The notes under the pieces: generated by a model
Database searches by the model: none
Seen by the model: only the letters and a program-made list of their open reading frames with translations
What the model was told of the DNA's origin: nothing
Translations under genes and position numbers: made by a program
Shown: one piece after another, positions 42,208 to 50,562 of the stretch
Layout of the letters: every line of letters begins with the position of its first letter
Numbering within the stretch: the stretch's first letter is position 1
From: Rhodothermales bacterium
GTDB taxonomy: Bacteria > Bacteroidota > Rhodothermia > Rhodothermales > UBA10348
Assembly (NCBI GenBank): GCA_040221055.1
Contig: JAVJVN010000014.1
Location: 239,001-303,000, forward strand
Length of the DNA stretch: 64,000 nt
Reading direction: 5' to 3'

Positions 42208-45200
42208 ATGCGTATTCCCGCACAGCATCTGCTTTCGACGTGCTTATTGTGGATCCTGGCCAGCCTGGCGCCCATCGGGCGCCAGGCTGGCGCACAGGAT
42301 ACCACGGCCTTCCACACGATTGGAACGGACGAGGGCTTGTCCCACAATACGGCAGTCTCCCTGGAAATCACCGCACGGGGCGAGGTCTGGGTCGGGACGC
42401 TTCGCGGGTTGAACCGGTACGAGGGCACGAGGGTCGTTTCCTACTTCTCGGTATCGAACGACTCCAGGAGCCTTCCCGCATTCCGGGTCGATGCCATCAA
42501 GGAAACGTCAGCGGGCGATCTGTGGGTAGGCCTGTCTGGCGGCTTTGCCAAATACAGTGCACAGACAAATGATTTTGATCGGTTCGAGCTCGATACTCCG
42601 TTTCCGCCCATCGTCCACGATATCGAGGAGGGTCCGGACGGCATCCTGTACCTGGCCACGTGGACCGACGGACTCATAAAGTTCGACCCCGCAACCGGCG
42701 CGTCCGAACGGGTCTTCAAGGTGCCGCACGCGCAGCTGGACGGTCCCACCCAGGACGGACTGACCATCCGGGAAATTACCTTCACGGATCAAGGGACGGC
42801 CTGGGTAAGCAGCTACACCGGGGTCTATACGTTCCATGCGGACTCGGGCACCCTCGGCCACCCTGCATGGCCAACCGCCACGCTGGATCGGCTTGCGCGT
42901 ATTCAATCCTTGTCTGTTCTGGACCTGGAGCAGGTCGTGCTTTTCGCGTCATTGAATGGCGTGGTAGCGGTCGACAAGGAAACCGGGCGGGCCGTCGATT
43001 ACCTCATTCACCCGGATCCCCGGAATGACTGGAACTACGTCGGGGACATGAAGCAGGCATCGGACGGCAGCATCTGGTTGGCGACGGGCGGCGGTGTGGC
43101 CCGCTGGGTCCTGAATGAATCCCGAATCGATCGACTTGTCCCAAGCTCCCAGACGGGTGCGCTGCTGGACACCGGGAGGACGTTCGCTTTGGAATTGGAT
43201 GACATCGGAGATGTCTGGGTCGGCACGTCGCGCGCCGGACTGCTGCAAATGGACCGGACATCCTACCCCGTTCCACGGGTCGAGACGGGGAATACGGAAG
43301 ACCGTTCGTTGCCGGACGGTCATGTCTGGGCGGCCGCAGCGGGGTCTCCAACCGAAAACGGTTTCTGGCTGGGTATGCCCGAGGCGTTTGGATTCTGGGA
43401 CGCACAAACGAATACGTTCCAGGAAACCCGGTTTGGCGGGCTCGGCGCATCGGGCGTCTCGGCCATTCATACGCAGGGTGACGGGACGTACATCCTGGCT
43501 ACACGACGCCACGGCGTATGCCGGTTCAACCCCGCCACGCGTGCGTGCGGATCCCTTTTCAAAACAGCAGGGACGATCTACGCCATTGCACGGACGCCGG
43601 ATGGCGATCTGTGGTTTGCCCTGTTCGGCCATTTGTACCGCTACACGCCAGAGACCGGCCTGCGCCGCGACTACATTGGCGCGCTGGGCGGATTGGGCTC
43701 GGCCGTGCCCTTGGTGATGGCCCTGCATGTGGACAAGAACGGCGTCCTGTGGGTGGGTATGGAATACGGTCTGGCGAAGTATGACGCTGCAAGCGACACA
43801 TTCGTGCCCGAAGCCACGCAGCAGGACCGGCTCGTGGTGTCGGGTATCCATGAGGCCGGGGACGGAAGGCTTTGGCTCTCGGGGAACGATATTTTCCTGT
43901 ACGATCCGGCAACCCGCACGCTGACACCCCGGTCGCTCCGCCCGGGAGAATTGTCAACCGGACAACTGACGGCCGCGGTTACCGACCTCCATGGGACGCT
44001 CTGGGTGGACATGGGCAGCTATTTATTGGCTCTCGAGGCGGATGGTGTCCGTGAGACCGGTCGCATTCCGCTGGCGACGGTCCGCCGGAATGTGGACTTC
44101 ACGACAAGCGCTGCCATTCGTGCGCCCGATGGTCGCGTCCTGTTCGGATACCAAGGTGGTTTCCACATCTTCGACCCCGAGTCGGACTACACGCCGAAGC
44201 GGGACAGCCGGGTATCGATCGTGTCTTACACGGCGAATGGACAGGAGCACCGGCTGCTGGGAGGAGAAACTGTCCACGTGGACCACGGGACGCGGGTCAT
44301 TTCCTTCACGTTTGCCACCACGGGTTACCTGCCGCCCTCAGAGCGCGCATTTGAAATACGCCTGGACGGATTCGAGTCGGAGTGGCGGGCAGTCCGGTCG
44401 TCCGACGTCACCTATACCAACCTCCCGCCGGGCCTCTTCACGCTTCATGTCCGGCGGATGGGCCTGATCCCGGGATCCGATGTGGCGGGAACTACGGTCA
44501 CAATACAAGTCGCGCCTCCATGGTGGAGTCGTCCATGGTTCATCTTGCTGGTCGCGGTGTCCGGAATTGCGCTTTTGGTTGGCGTTGTCAAATGGCGCGA
44601 GCGGGACCTGGTCCAGCGGGGCGACATGTTGAATGCACTTGTTGTGCAGCGAACCGCTGAACTGGCCGAAAAGGCCGACGAGTTGCAGCGGGCCAACGAA
44701 TTGAAGTCCCGGTTTTTCTCGAACGTCAGTCACGAGTTGAGGACGCCGCTTACCCTCATCAAAGGGTACCTGGAGGATGCGGAATCCACGGCACCCGATC
44801 CCCGGCTGCAGCGCGCCATCGGGCTGTCGGAGCGGCTCGATGCGCTCGTATCGCAACTGCTGGACCTGGCCCGCTCCGATGGCAAACGCCAGAAGCTGGA
44901 AGCGGCCGATGCGGACCTGGTGGCGTTCACGCATCGCATTGTATCGCATTTTTCGCATGCCGCGCGAAAGAAGGGCATCGACTTGACCTTCGAGCACGAT
45001 CAGGCGGCGCTGTGGTCCCGGTTCGATGCCATCAAAATGGACCAGATCCTGTCCAATCTCATCGGGAACGCACTGAAATTCACGTCGAGTGGTGGATCCA
45101 TCTGGGTCATTCTGAACGCGGTGGAGGAACGTACAGTGCGTTTGACGGTCGCCGACAGTGGTGAAGGCATACCGCCGACCCTGGTAGACCGGGTCTTTGA

Positions 45201-46158
45201 GCGGTTCTTCCAGGTGGATGACGAGCTGACGCGCACGCACGAGGGACTGGGGATCGGACTGGCGCTGACCCGCGATTTTGTGGAGCTTCACGGTGGTCGC
45301 ATATCCGTTCAGTCCGAAGTCGGCTCGGGTTCGGTCTTCACCGCCGAGTTCCCCCAAATGCTGCTGCACGAGGGGCTGGCCGCATCGCACGCCCTGTACC
45401 ACGATCTGTCCGAGTATGAACCGGGCCTGTCCGGTCCGAAAAAGAAATTGCTTGTGGTCGAAGACAATGCTGAACTGCGGGGCGTGCTTGCCCGGCAGTT
45501 GTCGGTGGACTTCGACGTCAGTACGGCTGCGGATGGTAGGGAGGGATGGTCGTTCATTCGTTCCAACGAGGTGGACCTGGTCCTTAGCGACGTCATGATG
45601 CCGGGCATGAGTGGGTTGGACTTGCTCAGGGAAGTCCGGGCGTCAGAAGCGCATGCCCACCTGCCCTTCGTCCTGCTCACGGCCCGATCGGGCGAGGATG
45701 CGCAGGTGGAAGGATTGACCGCACTCGCCGATGACTTTGTAGCCAAGCCGTACAGCTCACGCGTCCTGAAGGCCCGTTTGCTGAATCTGGCGCAGCGCGG
45801 CCGGGCCATTGCGCCAGCTGCGGCCGCGGCCGCCGCTGCCCAGCACCCCCTGTTGATTCAAATCCACGCGTACGTGCTTGAGCATATGGCAGACACCGAT
45901 GTATCCGTACAGGACGTGGCCGATGCCGTGTTCATGAGTCCGCGTACGTTCCAGCGTCACGTCAAGGAGATCACGGGGGAATCGGCGGCATCCCACATCC
46001 GGTCCGTTCGTCTGGAGCATGCCCGAGAGCTGCTGGAGGAGGGGCATCTGTCCTCGGTGTCGGAAGCGGCGCATCGTACGGGGTTTGCGAATGTATCGCA
46101 CTTCTCCAAAGTGTTCGAGGAGACGTACGGGTTGAACCCGAAATCGTACATGTCGTGA
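42208..46158 (+). CDS. Hybrid two-component regulator 1 (propeller, HisKA, REC, AraC-type HTH)
   Basis: This 1316-residue one-piece system senses outside and binds DNA inside. Order: signal peptide; Reg_prop propeller repeats to about 690 (GLSHNTAVSLEITARGEVWV, GDLWVGLSGGFAKY); Y_Y_Y domain about 705-752; membrane helix about 777-795; HisKA with His842 in NVSHELRTPLTLI; HATPase about 931-1051 (LIGNALKFTSSGG, GLGIGLALTRDFVELHGG); receiver with Asp1128 in SDVMMPG; an Ala-rich linker; AraC-type HTH about 1215-1315 (SVQDVADAVFMSPRTFQRHV). All catalytic residues are present. Relatives control polysaccharide use, but no SusC/D genes are near. The adjacent TSP3 cargo is the likely target. A 15-bp perfect hairpin lies in the signal-peptide codons. 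Confidence 0.95.
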   Translation: MRIPAQHLLSTCLLWILASLAPIGRQAGAQDTTAFHTIGTDEGLSHNTAVSLEITARGEVWVGTLRGLNRYEGTRVVSYFSVSNDSRSLPAFRVDAIKETSAGDLWVGLSGGFAKYSAQTNDFDRFELDTPFPPIVHDIEEGPDGILYLATWTDGLIKFDPATGASERVFKVPHAQLDGPTQDGLTIREITFTDQGTAWVSSYTGVYTFHADSGTLGHPAWPTATLDRLARIQSLSVLDLEQVVLFASLNGVVAVDKETGRAVDYLIHPDPRNDWNYVGDMKQASDGSIWLATGGGVARWVLNESRIDRLVPSSQTGALLDTGRTFALELDDIGDVWVGTSRAGLLQMDRTSYPVPRVETGNTEDRSLPDGHVWAAAAGSPTENGFWLGMPEAFGFWDAQTNTFQETRFGGLGASGVSAIHTQGDGTYILATRRHGVCRFNPATRACGSLFKTAGTIYAIARTPDGDLWFALFGHLYRYTPETGLRRDYIGALGGLGSAVPLVMALHVDKNGVLWVGMEYGLAKYDAASDTFVPEATQQDRLVVSGIHEAGDGRLWLSGNDIFLYDPATRTLTPRSLRPGELSTGQLTAAVTDLHGTLWVDMGSYLLALEADGVRETGRIPLATVRRNVDFTTSAAIRAPDGRVLFGYQGGFHIFDPESDYTPKRDSRVSIVSYTANGQEHRLLGGETVHVDHGTRVISFTFATTGYLPPSERAFEIRLDGFESEWRAVRSSDVTYTNLPPGLFTLHVRRMGLIPGSDVAGTTVTIQVAPPWWSRPWFILLVAVSGIALLVGVVKWRERDLVQRGDMLNALVVQRTAELAEKADELQRANELKSRFFSNVSHELRTPLTLIKGYLEDAESTAPDPRLQRAIGLSERLDALVSQLLDLARSDGKRQKLEAADADLVAFTHRIVSHFSHAARKKGIDLTFEHDQAALWSRFDAIKMDQILSNLIGNALKFTSSGGSIWVILNAVEERTVRLTVADSGEGIPPTLVDRVFERFFQVDDELTRTHEGLGIGLALTRDFVELHGGRISVQSEVGSGSVFTAEFPQMLLHEGLAASHALYHDLSEYEPGLSGPKKKLLVVEDNAELRGVLARQLSVDFDVSTAADGREGWSFIRSNEVDLVLSDVMMPGMSGLDLLREVRASEAHAHLPFVLLTARSGEDAQVEGLTALADDFVAKPYSSRVLKARLLNLAQRGRAIAPAAAAAAAAQHPLLIQIHAYVLEHMADTDVSVQDVADAVFMSPRTFQRHVKEITGESAASHIRSVRLEHARELLEEGHLSSVSEAAHRTGFANVSHFSKVFEETYGLNPKSYMS
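42259..42291. repeat. Perfect 15-bp inverted repeat in the signal-peptide codons of hybrid regulator 1
   Basis: GCCAGCCTGGCGCCC (42259-42273) pairs exactly with 42277-42291 across an ATC loop, encoding residues 18-28. In the mRNA it would be a very stable hairpin starting about 50 nt after the start codon and could slow early elongation. Confidence 0.88.
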
Positions 46159-46247
46159 GAGGGTATGCGGCCACGCTGTTTGTATCTACGGTGGAACAAA
46201 GAATTCATTGCCGACATCAAGTGGTGACAATAATGATGCATAACCCT

Positions 46248-46445
46248 ATGCGAACCACCATAAATCTTGACGACGCCCTGCTTGCAGAAGCACAGCGACT
46301 GACGGGAGAAACAGAGCGCACGTCCTTGGTCCGGGAAGGACTGAGGGCGCTGATTGAGCGCGAGAGTGCCCGTCGGCTGGCGGCCCTGGGGGGCTCGGCG
46401 CCCGAACTGGAAGACATTCCGCGTCGCAGGTCCCGCGAGTCATGA
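46248..46445 (+). CDS. vapB: VapB-family antitoxin
   Basis: This 65-residue protein begins with the ribbon-helix-helix pattern of VapB (MRTTINLDDALLAEAQRLTG) and has a helical tail for toxin binding (LREGLRALIERES-like core). It should neutralise the VapC toxin and repress the operon. The start at 46248 is preferred over ATGs at 46233 and 46236 because MRTTINLDD is the standard family N-terminus. It overlaps vapC by ATGA. The 89 bp upstream, after hybrid regulator 1, must hold the promoter. Confidence 0.88.
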   Translation: MRTTINLDDALLAEAQRLTGETERTSLVREGLRALIERESARRLAALGGSAPELEDIPRRRSRES

Positions 46446-46789
46446 TTCTGGTCGACACCAGCGTGTGGACTGACCACTTCCGGAAGCTCAACGCCCGCCT
46501 TGTCCATCTGCTTCAACTGAATCAGGTAGCCATTCATCCTTTTGTCGTCGGCGAATTGGCGTGTGGCAATTTGCCGGATCGGGTTGAAACGTTGCGCTTG
46601 CTGGATAGCCTTCCAACGGCGCCGGTGGCATCGGACCAGGAAGTGCGACAGATGATAGAACAACGTTCGTTTTACGGTATCGGTCTGGGTTGGGTTGACA
46701 TGCACTTGATGGCCTCTGTGCTGCTTTTGCAAAACGGGCAGCTCTGGACCTTGGATCGTCGTTTGGCGGACGCGATACCCAAGGGATGA
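46442..46789 (+). CDS. vapC: VapC-family PIN-domain toxin
   Basis: This 115-residue PIN-domain ribonuclease has the expected acidic residues: Asp5 in MILVDTSVW, Glu in VVGELACGN, and Asp in GWVDMHLMAS with a downstream LDRRLADA. Substrates of VapC are usually tRNA or rRNA. It is coupled to vapB by a 4-nt overlap. The pair appears intact. Confidence 0.92.
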   Translation: MILVDTSVWTDHFRKLNARLVHLLQLNQVAIHPFVVGELACGNLPDRVETLRLLDSLPTAPVASDQEVRQMIEQRSFYGIGLGWVDMHLMASVLLLQNGQLWTLDRRLADAIPKG

Positions 46790-46899
46790 TTTTTTACCCC
46801 GATTTTTGGTCGTTGCATCGCGATCTGGCGGGATCCGAGCGCAGGGGCACGGGTAGGGCCGGGTCGGAAACACCCGACCAAAATCGTTCAATACCCGAT

Positions 46900-47322
46900 A
46901 TGCCGATGTCCTGGACCCGATTCATGGGGTCAACCCTTTTGTTCGCCGCATCCCTGTTCATGGTGTCCTGCTCCTCCGATTCCGGAGCCGACAATCCCGA
47001 TGAGGCCGTTTTCCGGGTGGAGGCCTGCGGCGACGAATCGTTCCGCATTTTACTGAGGGATCCGGATCTGATCGCCCAGGCCGAGGCCCAGATCGGCGCC
47101 GAAAACCCGAAGATCGTGAATGGTGCCCTCGTGGCCGGCGATGGAGGGTTCAACGAACCCTGGAGTTGGCACATGGACCCGACGTCCATTGAATTCGTGG
47201 ACATGACCATAGAAGTCTGCGACGGCTGCCCCCATATGGTCGAAGAGGATCTGGATCAATGGATCAACGTGGTTGGGCGCTACTGCTCGTGGTCGTCCAA
47301 GGTGGTGGAGCGCATCCGCTGA
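46900..47322 (+). CDS. BP74-like lipoprotein
   Basis: This 140-residue lipoprotein (MVSC lipobox near residue 23) resembles the N-terminal domain of the Dictyostelium BP74 protein: VFRVEACGDESFRILLRDPD, then LVAGDGGFNEPWSWHMDPTS and EFVDMTIEVCDGCPHMVEED with closing YCSWSSKVV. Such bacterial proteins are scattered, small and exported; a calcium- or protein-binding role is suggested only by the eukaryotic relative. The start at 46900 or 46906 is used because both fit the signal. It is convergent with the WYL regulator, overlapping by about 43 nt. Confidence 0.7.
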   Translation: MPMSWTRFMGSTLLFAASLFMVSCSSDSGADNPDEAVFRVEACGDESFRILLRDPDLIAQAEAQIGAENPKIVNGALVAGDGGFNEPWSWHMDPTSIEFVDMTIEVCDGCPHMVEEDLDQWINVVGRYCSWSSKVVERIR

Positions 47323-48338
47323 CTTGCCCCGTCCCCGTTCTCGTCCCTTGACCAGGTGCGAGTCGTGTAAAGAGCCTGCATCTTTTCCACTTCGTACGAT
47401 ACGGTTCGCCGCAGGAAGTCCGGTTCCAGGACTTCCGCATCGCTCCCGAAGGACAGGATCCAGCGACGCACGTCCACAATGCCGGTGACGGTCAGATCGA
47501 CCTGCAACGAGCCGTCCGGAAGGTCCGTCATGACCTGTGAGTCGTGCCAGCGGTCCTCTTTTATCCACCGGGCCACCCACGGACTGAAGCGGACCTTGAC
47601 CGGGTAGGACTCCTTGTCCTTGAACATGCCGAACATGGACCCGAGGAAGGCCTCCAGGTCGAATCCCTCCTGGACGTCGAAATACACATCCAGGGGTTCG
47701 ATGGAGCGGATCCGGTCCATGCGGAAGATGAGGACATCTTGTCGCGTATGGCAAAAGGCAATCAGGTAGCCTCGTCCATCGCGGGAAACCAGTCGGTACG
47801 GGTCCACATCCCGCTCCGACTCGGCATCCCGGTACATGGTGAAATAGCGGATCCGCACCGTCTGCGTTTGTTCTATGCACGCGCTGAAATCTTCCAGCCA
47901 TGGGAGGGGCGTTTCGGGCGCGGGGCCCCGCAGGATGGACAGGCTGGGCGCAAACGTTCCGAGATCCGGGTCGGCCAGGTCGGGCATGAGCTCACGGACC
48001 CGCTGGAGAACCCGGTCCACGGCCTCGGCGAAGGGGGCGGCACCGAAGGTGGTCAGCACTTCCTTCGCTACACGTATGGCGGCCAGTTCGGATTTGCGGA
48101 TCCGGGGTACGGGGAGTTCCCCGGTTGCTTCGGTGAGTTCGAAGCTCCGCGTCTGGTAATTGTATTCGATGGCGTGTCCGAGCGCGCGCATCTGTTCCAG
48201 GTCCTGCATGACCGTACGACGGCTGACCTGGAACTCCTCGGCGGCATCGTTGGCATTGAACCGGCGGCCAGCCACCAGCCATTCACGCAATTGCAGTTGA
48301 CGCCATGCTTGTGGATGCGTCAGAGTATTTCGGGGCAT
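47280..48338 (-). CDS. YafY-type WYL-domain transcriptional regulator
   Basis: This 352-residue protein has an N-terminal HTH (FNANDAAEEFQVSRRTVMQD at about 27-46) and a WYL domain (DPYRLVSRDGRGYLIAFCHT, with RIRSIEPLDVYFD) plus a C-terminal WCX-like extension. WYL regulators often respond to nucleotides or DNA damage and frequently control defence or stress genes. The start at 48338 (MPRNTLTHPQAWRQLQLREW) is chosen; in-frame starts at 48371 and 48647 extend into non-coding sequence. It lies 107 bp after the FTR1 gene on the same strand. Confidence 0.88.
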   Translation of the reverse strand: MPRNTLTHPQAWRQLQLREWLVAGRRFNANDAAEEFQVSRRTVMQDLEQMRALGHAIEYNYQTRSFELTEATGELPVPRIRKSELAAIRVAKEVLTTFGAAPFAEAVDRVLQRVRELMPDLADPDLGTFAPSLSILRGPAPETPLPWLEDFSACIEQTQTVRIRYFTMYRDAESERDVDPYRLVSRDGRGYLIAFCHTRQDVLIFRMDRIRSIEPLDVYFDVQEGFDLEAFLGSMFGMFKDKESYPVKVRFSPWVARWIKEDRWHDSQVMTDLPDGSLQVDLTVTGIVDVRRWILSFGSDAEVLEPDFLRRTVSYEVEKMQALYTTRTWSRDENGDGASQRMRSTTLDDHEQ

Positions 48339-48445
48339 GAGGGGAGGGTTGAGGGATGATGGCCGATCCATCAACCTATGCAACCAGGTGTACAGCCCGA
48401 CTTCACACCCGGAAACGTCCCTGTTTGATGGACCAATCCAACTCC

Positions 48446-50407
48446 CTAAACGGAACTTCCCCGTGAAATACGACGCGCCAGGACCGTGGCCAGCAAAATG
48501 GTGACCACAACGAGTTGCGCCGCGACGGTCTCCATGCTCGGATAGACACCCAGAAGGGAAAACCGGAGCGGCGCATCGAGGACCGTGACCGACACCATAC
48601 CTGCCTCCTGCAGGGCGTGGATGCCCTTGCCGGCGAGCATCACACACAGGACCGCCATCACGAGCGACGAGTACCGGAAGACCTGGCGGACCGGCAAGCG
48701 CATGGAATGCCGGAGGGCCAGGGGAGCCAGCGCAAGGATGAGCGCAATGGCCGACACGGCGCCACCCACGACCGCCAGTTTGTGCCCGTCTCCCTGCTCC
48801 AGTGTCAGGGCCGACAGGAACAGGACCGATTCGAACGCCTCCCGGAATACGGCGAAGAAGGCAATGGAGGCCAATCCGACCAGGCTTCCTGTCCCCAGTT
48901 TGTGGAGGATGCGCTCTTCAATGAAGGCCCGCCATTTCTTCGATTCGGTCATGCTGTGCAGCCACAGGCCGACATACATGAGCACCCCGACCGCCAGTAG
49001 CGCAATCACTCCTTCCATGATTTCACGCTGCGCCGCACCGATCTGGAGCAGCCAGTCCGAAAGGACCCACCCGGCGACACCGACGCCGACGGCGGCCATC
49101 CACCCGGCATGCACCCACCGGGCCGCGCGGGCCTGATTCGCCGCCTGAAGCACACTCAGAATGGCCAGGATGATCAGGAACGCCTCAAGTCCCTCGCGCA
49201 GCAGGATGGAGGCCGCCACCAGGAACGAGAACCAATACGACCGCGGCCCCGAATCCAGGACGTCCCGTGTCGCTTCAATGGTCGCATGGGCCCGGGCCAC
49301 GGCAGCCGCGACATCACCCGCGTCCGCGAGCTGTTCGATTCCCGACCGGACGTCCATCATCCGACTCTCCAGCTCGATGAGCAGCGTCCTGTCCCGGGCT
49401 CCGATGGCCGGCTCGACGGGTTCAATGCCTTCCAGGTACGCCGCCAGTGCATGCTGGCGCGCCGCACCCGGATTTCCGGACCGGTAGGCGGCCAGCGCCT
49501 GGTCCAATTGCTGGGCGGCCAGGTCCAATCCGGTGCCGGATTCGAGCGTGGGCGTATGGGTCCGGAGCGCGGACACCGCCGCTTCTGCAGGAATGGCCGT
49601 TGGACGGTCCGCGGTCGCCAGATGCGCCGCCAGCGCCACGTCATCCAGCATGGCTACCTGTTCGAGCGTCGCCGGGATTTCGGACACATCCCCGAGCGGA
49701 TCGTTATTCCCATCATCACCCGATCCTGCAGTCCCGCTGTGCGCCAGGGATTTGACGAAGAACGCCACGTCCCAGACCTCCTGATCGGAAAGCATGGAGT
49801 ACGCAACCATGGAGGTGCCGTCAACGCCGAGACGGATGGTATTGTAGGCCTGGAAAGGAGATATGGATGCGATGCGCTCGCCGCTGTTGAACACCGTGGG
49901 TGCCGGGTCCAATCCGGCTGCCTGGACCCCGTCTGCGGCACCCCCGGCGCCGTGGCACGCCGCGCAATACTGCTGGTAGATACGTTCCCCGGATGCCAGG
50001 TCAGGCCATGCGGCAGGCGCCCGAAGGACATCCGTTCGTCTGAGGATTTCGTTCCGTATGGAGCGCGCCAGGCTCGCTACCGAGTCCGGATGCGCCTTCG
50101 CGTCTACCTGACCGGCCAATCGATCGAGCCGGGTCTGCAGTGCATGGGCCTCGTCGAGCGCGTCCGCTTCCACCAGATCGTCGAGAAGTGCCCGCGCCGT
50201 TGCCGCGAAACTGACCATTTCTGCGAACTCGGCCTCGTTGACGATGTCGCCATCCTGAACCGCCACGGCGTAATCGGCAGCCATGTAATCCAGGACATGC
50301 ACCAGCGAACGGGTAACGGACTCCGGGGACTGTGCTGCGGCGTGGTCGGGACGCCCCGCAGAAGCGGCCAGCACGAGCAGGAGCAAACAACAGGAAGGGA
50401 GACGCAC
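48446..50407 (-). CDS. Cytochrome c-FTR1 fusion iron permease
   Basis: This 653-residue protein should take up ferrous or ferric iron across the inner membrane. After a signal peptide, a helical domain (about 25-125) is followed by a class I cytochrome c domain at about 139-220 with haem motif Cys148-x-x-Cys151-His152 (YCAACHG) and a candidate axial Met200. The FTR1 permease fills about 390-653, with REGLEAFLIILAIL near 403 and FREAFESVLF near 525, the two Glu motifs for iron. The fused cytochrome could oxidise Fe2+ during uptake. The start is GTG at 50407. A palindromic operator lies 19 nt upstream. Confidence 0.92.
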   Translation of the reverse strand: MRLPSCCLLLLVLAASAGRPDHAAAQSPESVTRSLVHVLDYMAADYAVAVQDGDIVNEAEFAEMVSFAATARALLDDLVEADALDEAHALQTRLDRLAGQVDAKAHPDSVASLARSIRNEILRRTDVLRAPAAWPDLASGERIYQQYCAACHGAGGAADGVQAAGLDPAPTVFNSGERIASISPFQAYNTIRLGVDGTSMVAYSMLSDQEVWDVAFFVKSLAHSGTAGSGDDGNNDPLGDVSEIPATLEQVAMLDDVALAAHLATADRPTAIPAEAAVSALRTHTPTLESGTGLDLAAQQLDQALAAYRSGNPGAARQHALAAYLEGIEPVEPAIGARDRTLLIELESRMMDVRSGIEQLADAGDVAAAVARAHATIEATRDVLDSGPRSYWFSFLVAASILLREGLEAFLIILAILSVLQAANQARAARWVHAGWMAAVGVGVAGWVLSDWLLQIGAAQREIMEGVIALLAVGVLMYVGLWLHSMTESKKWRAFIEERILHKLGTGSLVGLASIAFFAVFREAFESVLFLSALTLEQGDGHKLAVVGGAVSAIALILALAPLALRHSMRLPVRQVFRYSSLVMAVLCVMLAGKGIHALQEAGMVSVTVLDAPLRFSLLGVYPSMETVAAQLVVVTILLATVLARRISRGSSV

Positions 50408-50425
50408 GAGCGTTTTCGGGGCTTA

Positions 50426-50442
50426 TTTAGACCGGGTCCAAA
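50426..50442. promoter_or_regulatory. Palindromic operator upstream of the FTR1 permease
   Basis: TTTAGACCGGGTCCAAA is a near-perfect palindrome. Its complement matches the site at 36797-36813 at every position but the centre. It lies 19 nt before the permease start codon, in a good place to block transcription or overlap the promoter. Iron-dependent control is inferred from the gene. Confidence 0.78.
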
Positions 50443-50562
50443 TATACGTCGGGGCTGCCCGTCATGCCATCCGCAACACACAGGTGGCACTCATCCCGAA
50501 CCGACATCCCGCTCGCGGCGCCTCCGTAGGGCGCGGGACCAGACAATCACACGAGTTCCGAC

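Noticed and set aside
44272-44283. 12-nt palindrome GTCCACGTGGAC as an operator
   Set aside because: It lies deep inside the propeller coding region of hybrid regulator 1, with no gene start nearby; chance is sufficient.
48339-48647. N-terminal extension of the WYL regulator
   Set aside because: It would overlap the end of the FTR1 gene by about 200 nt and has no recognisable domain; the HTH starts just after 48338.
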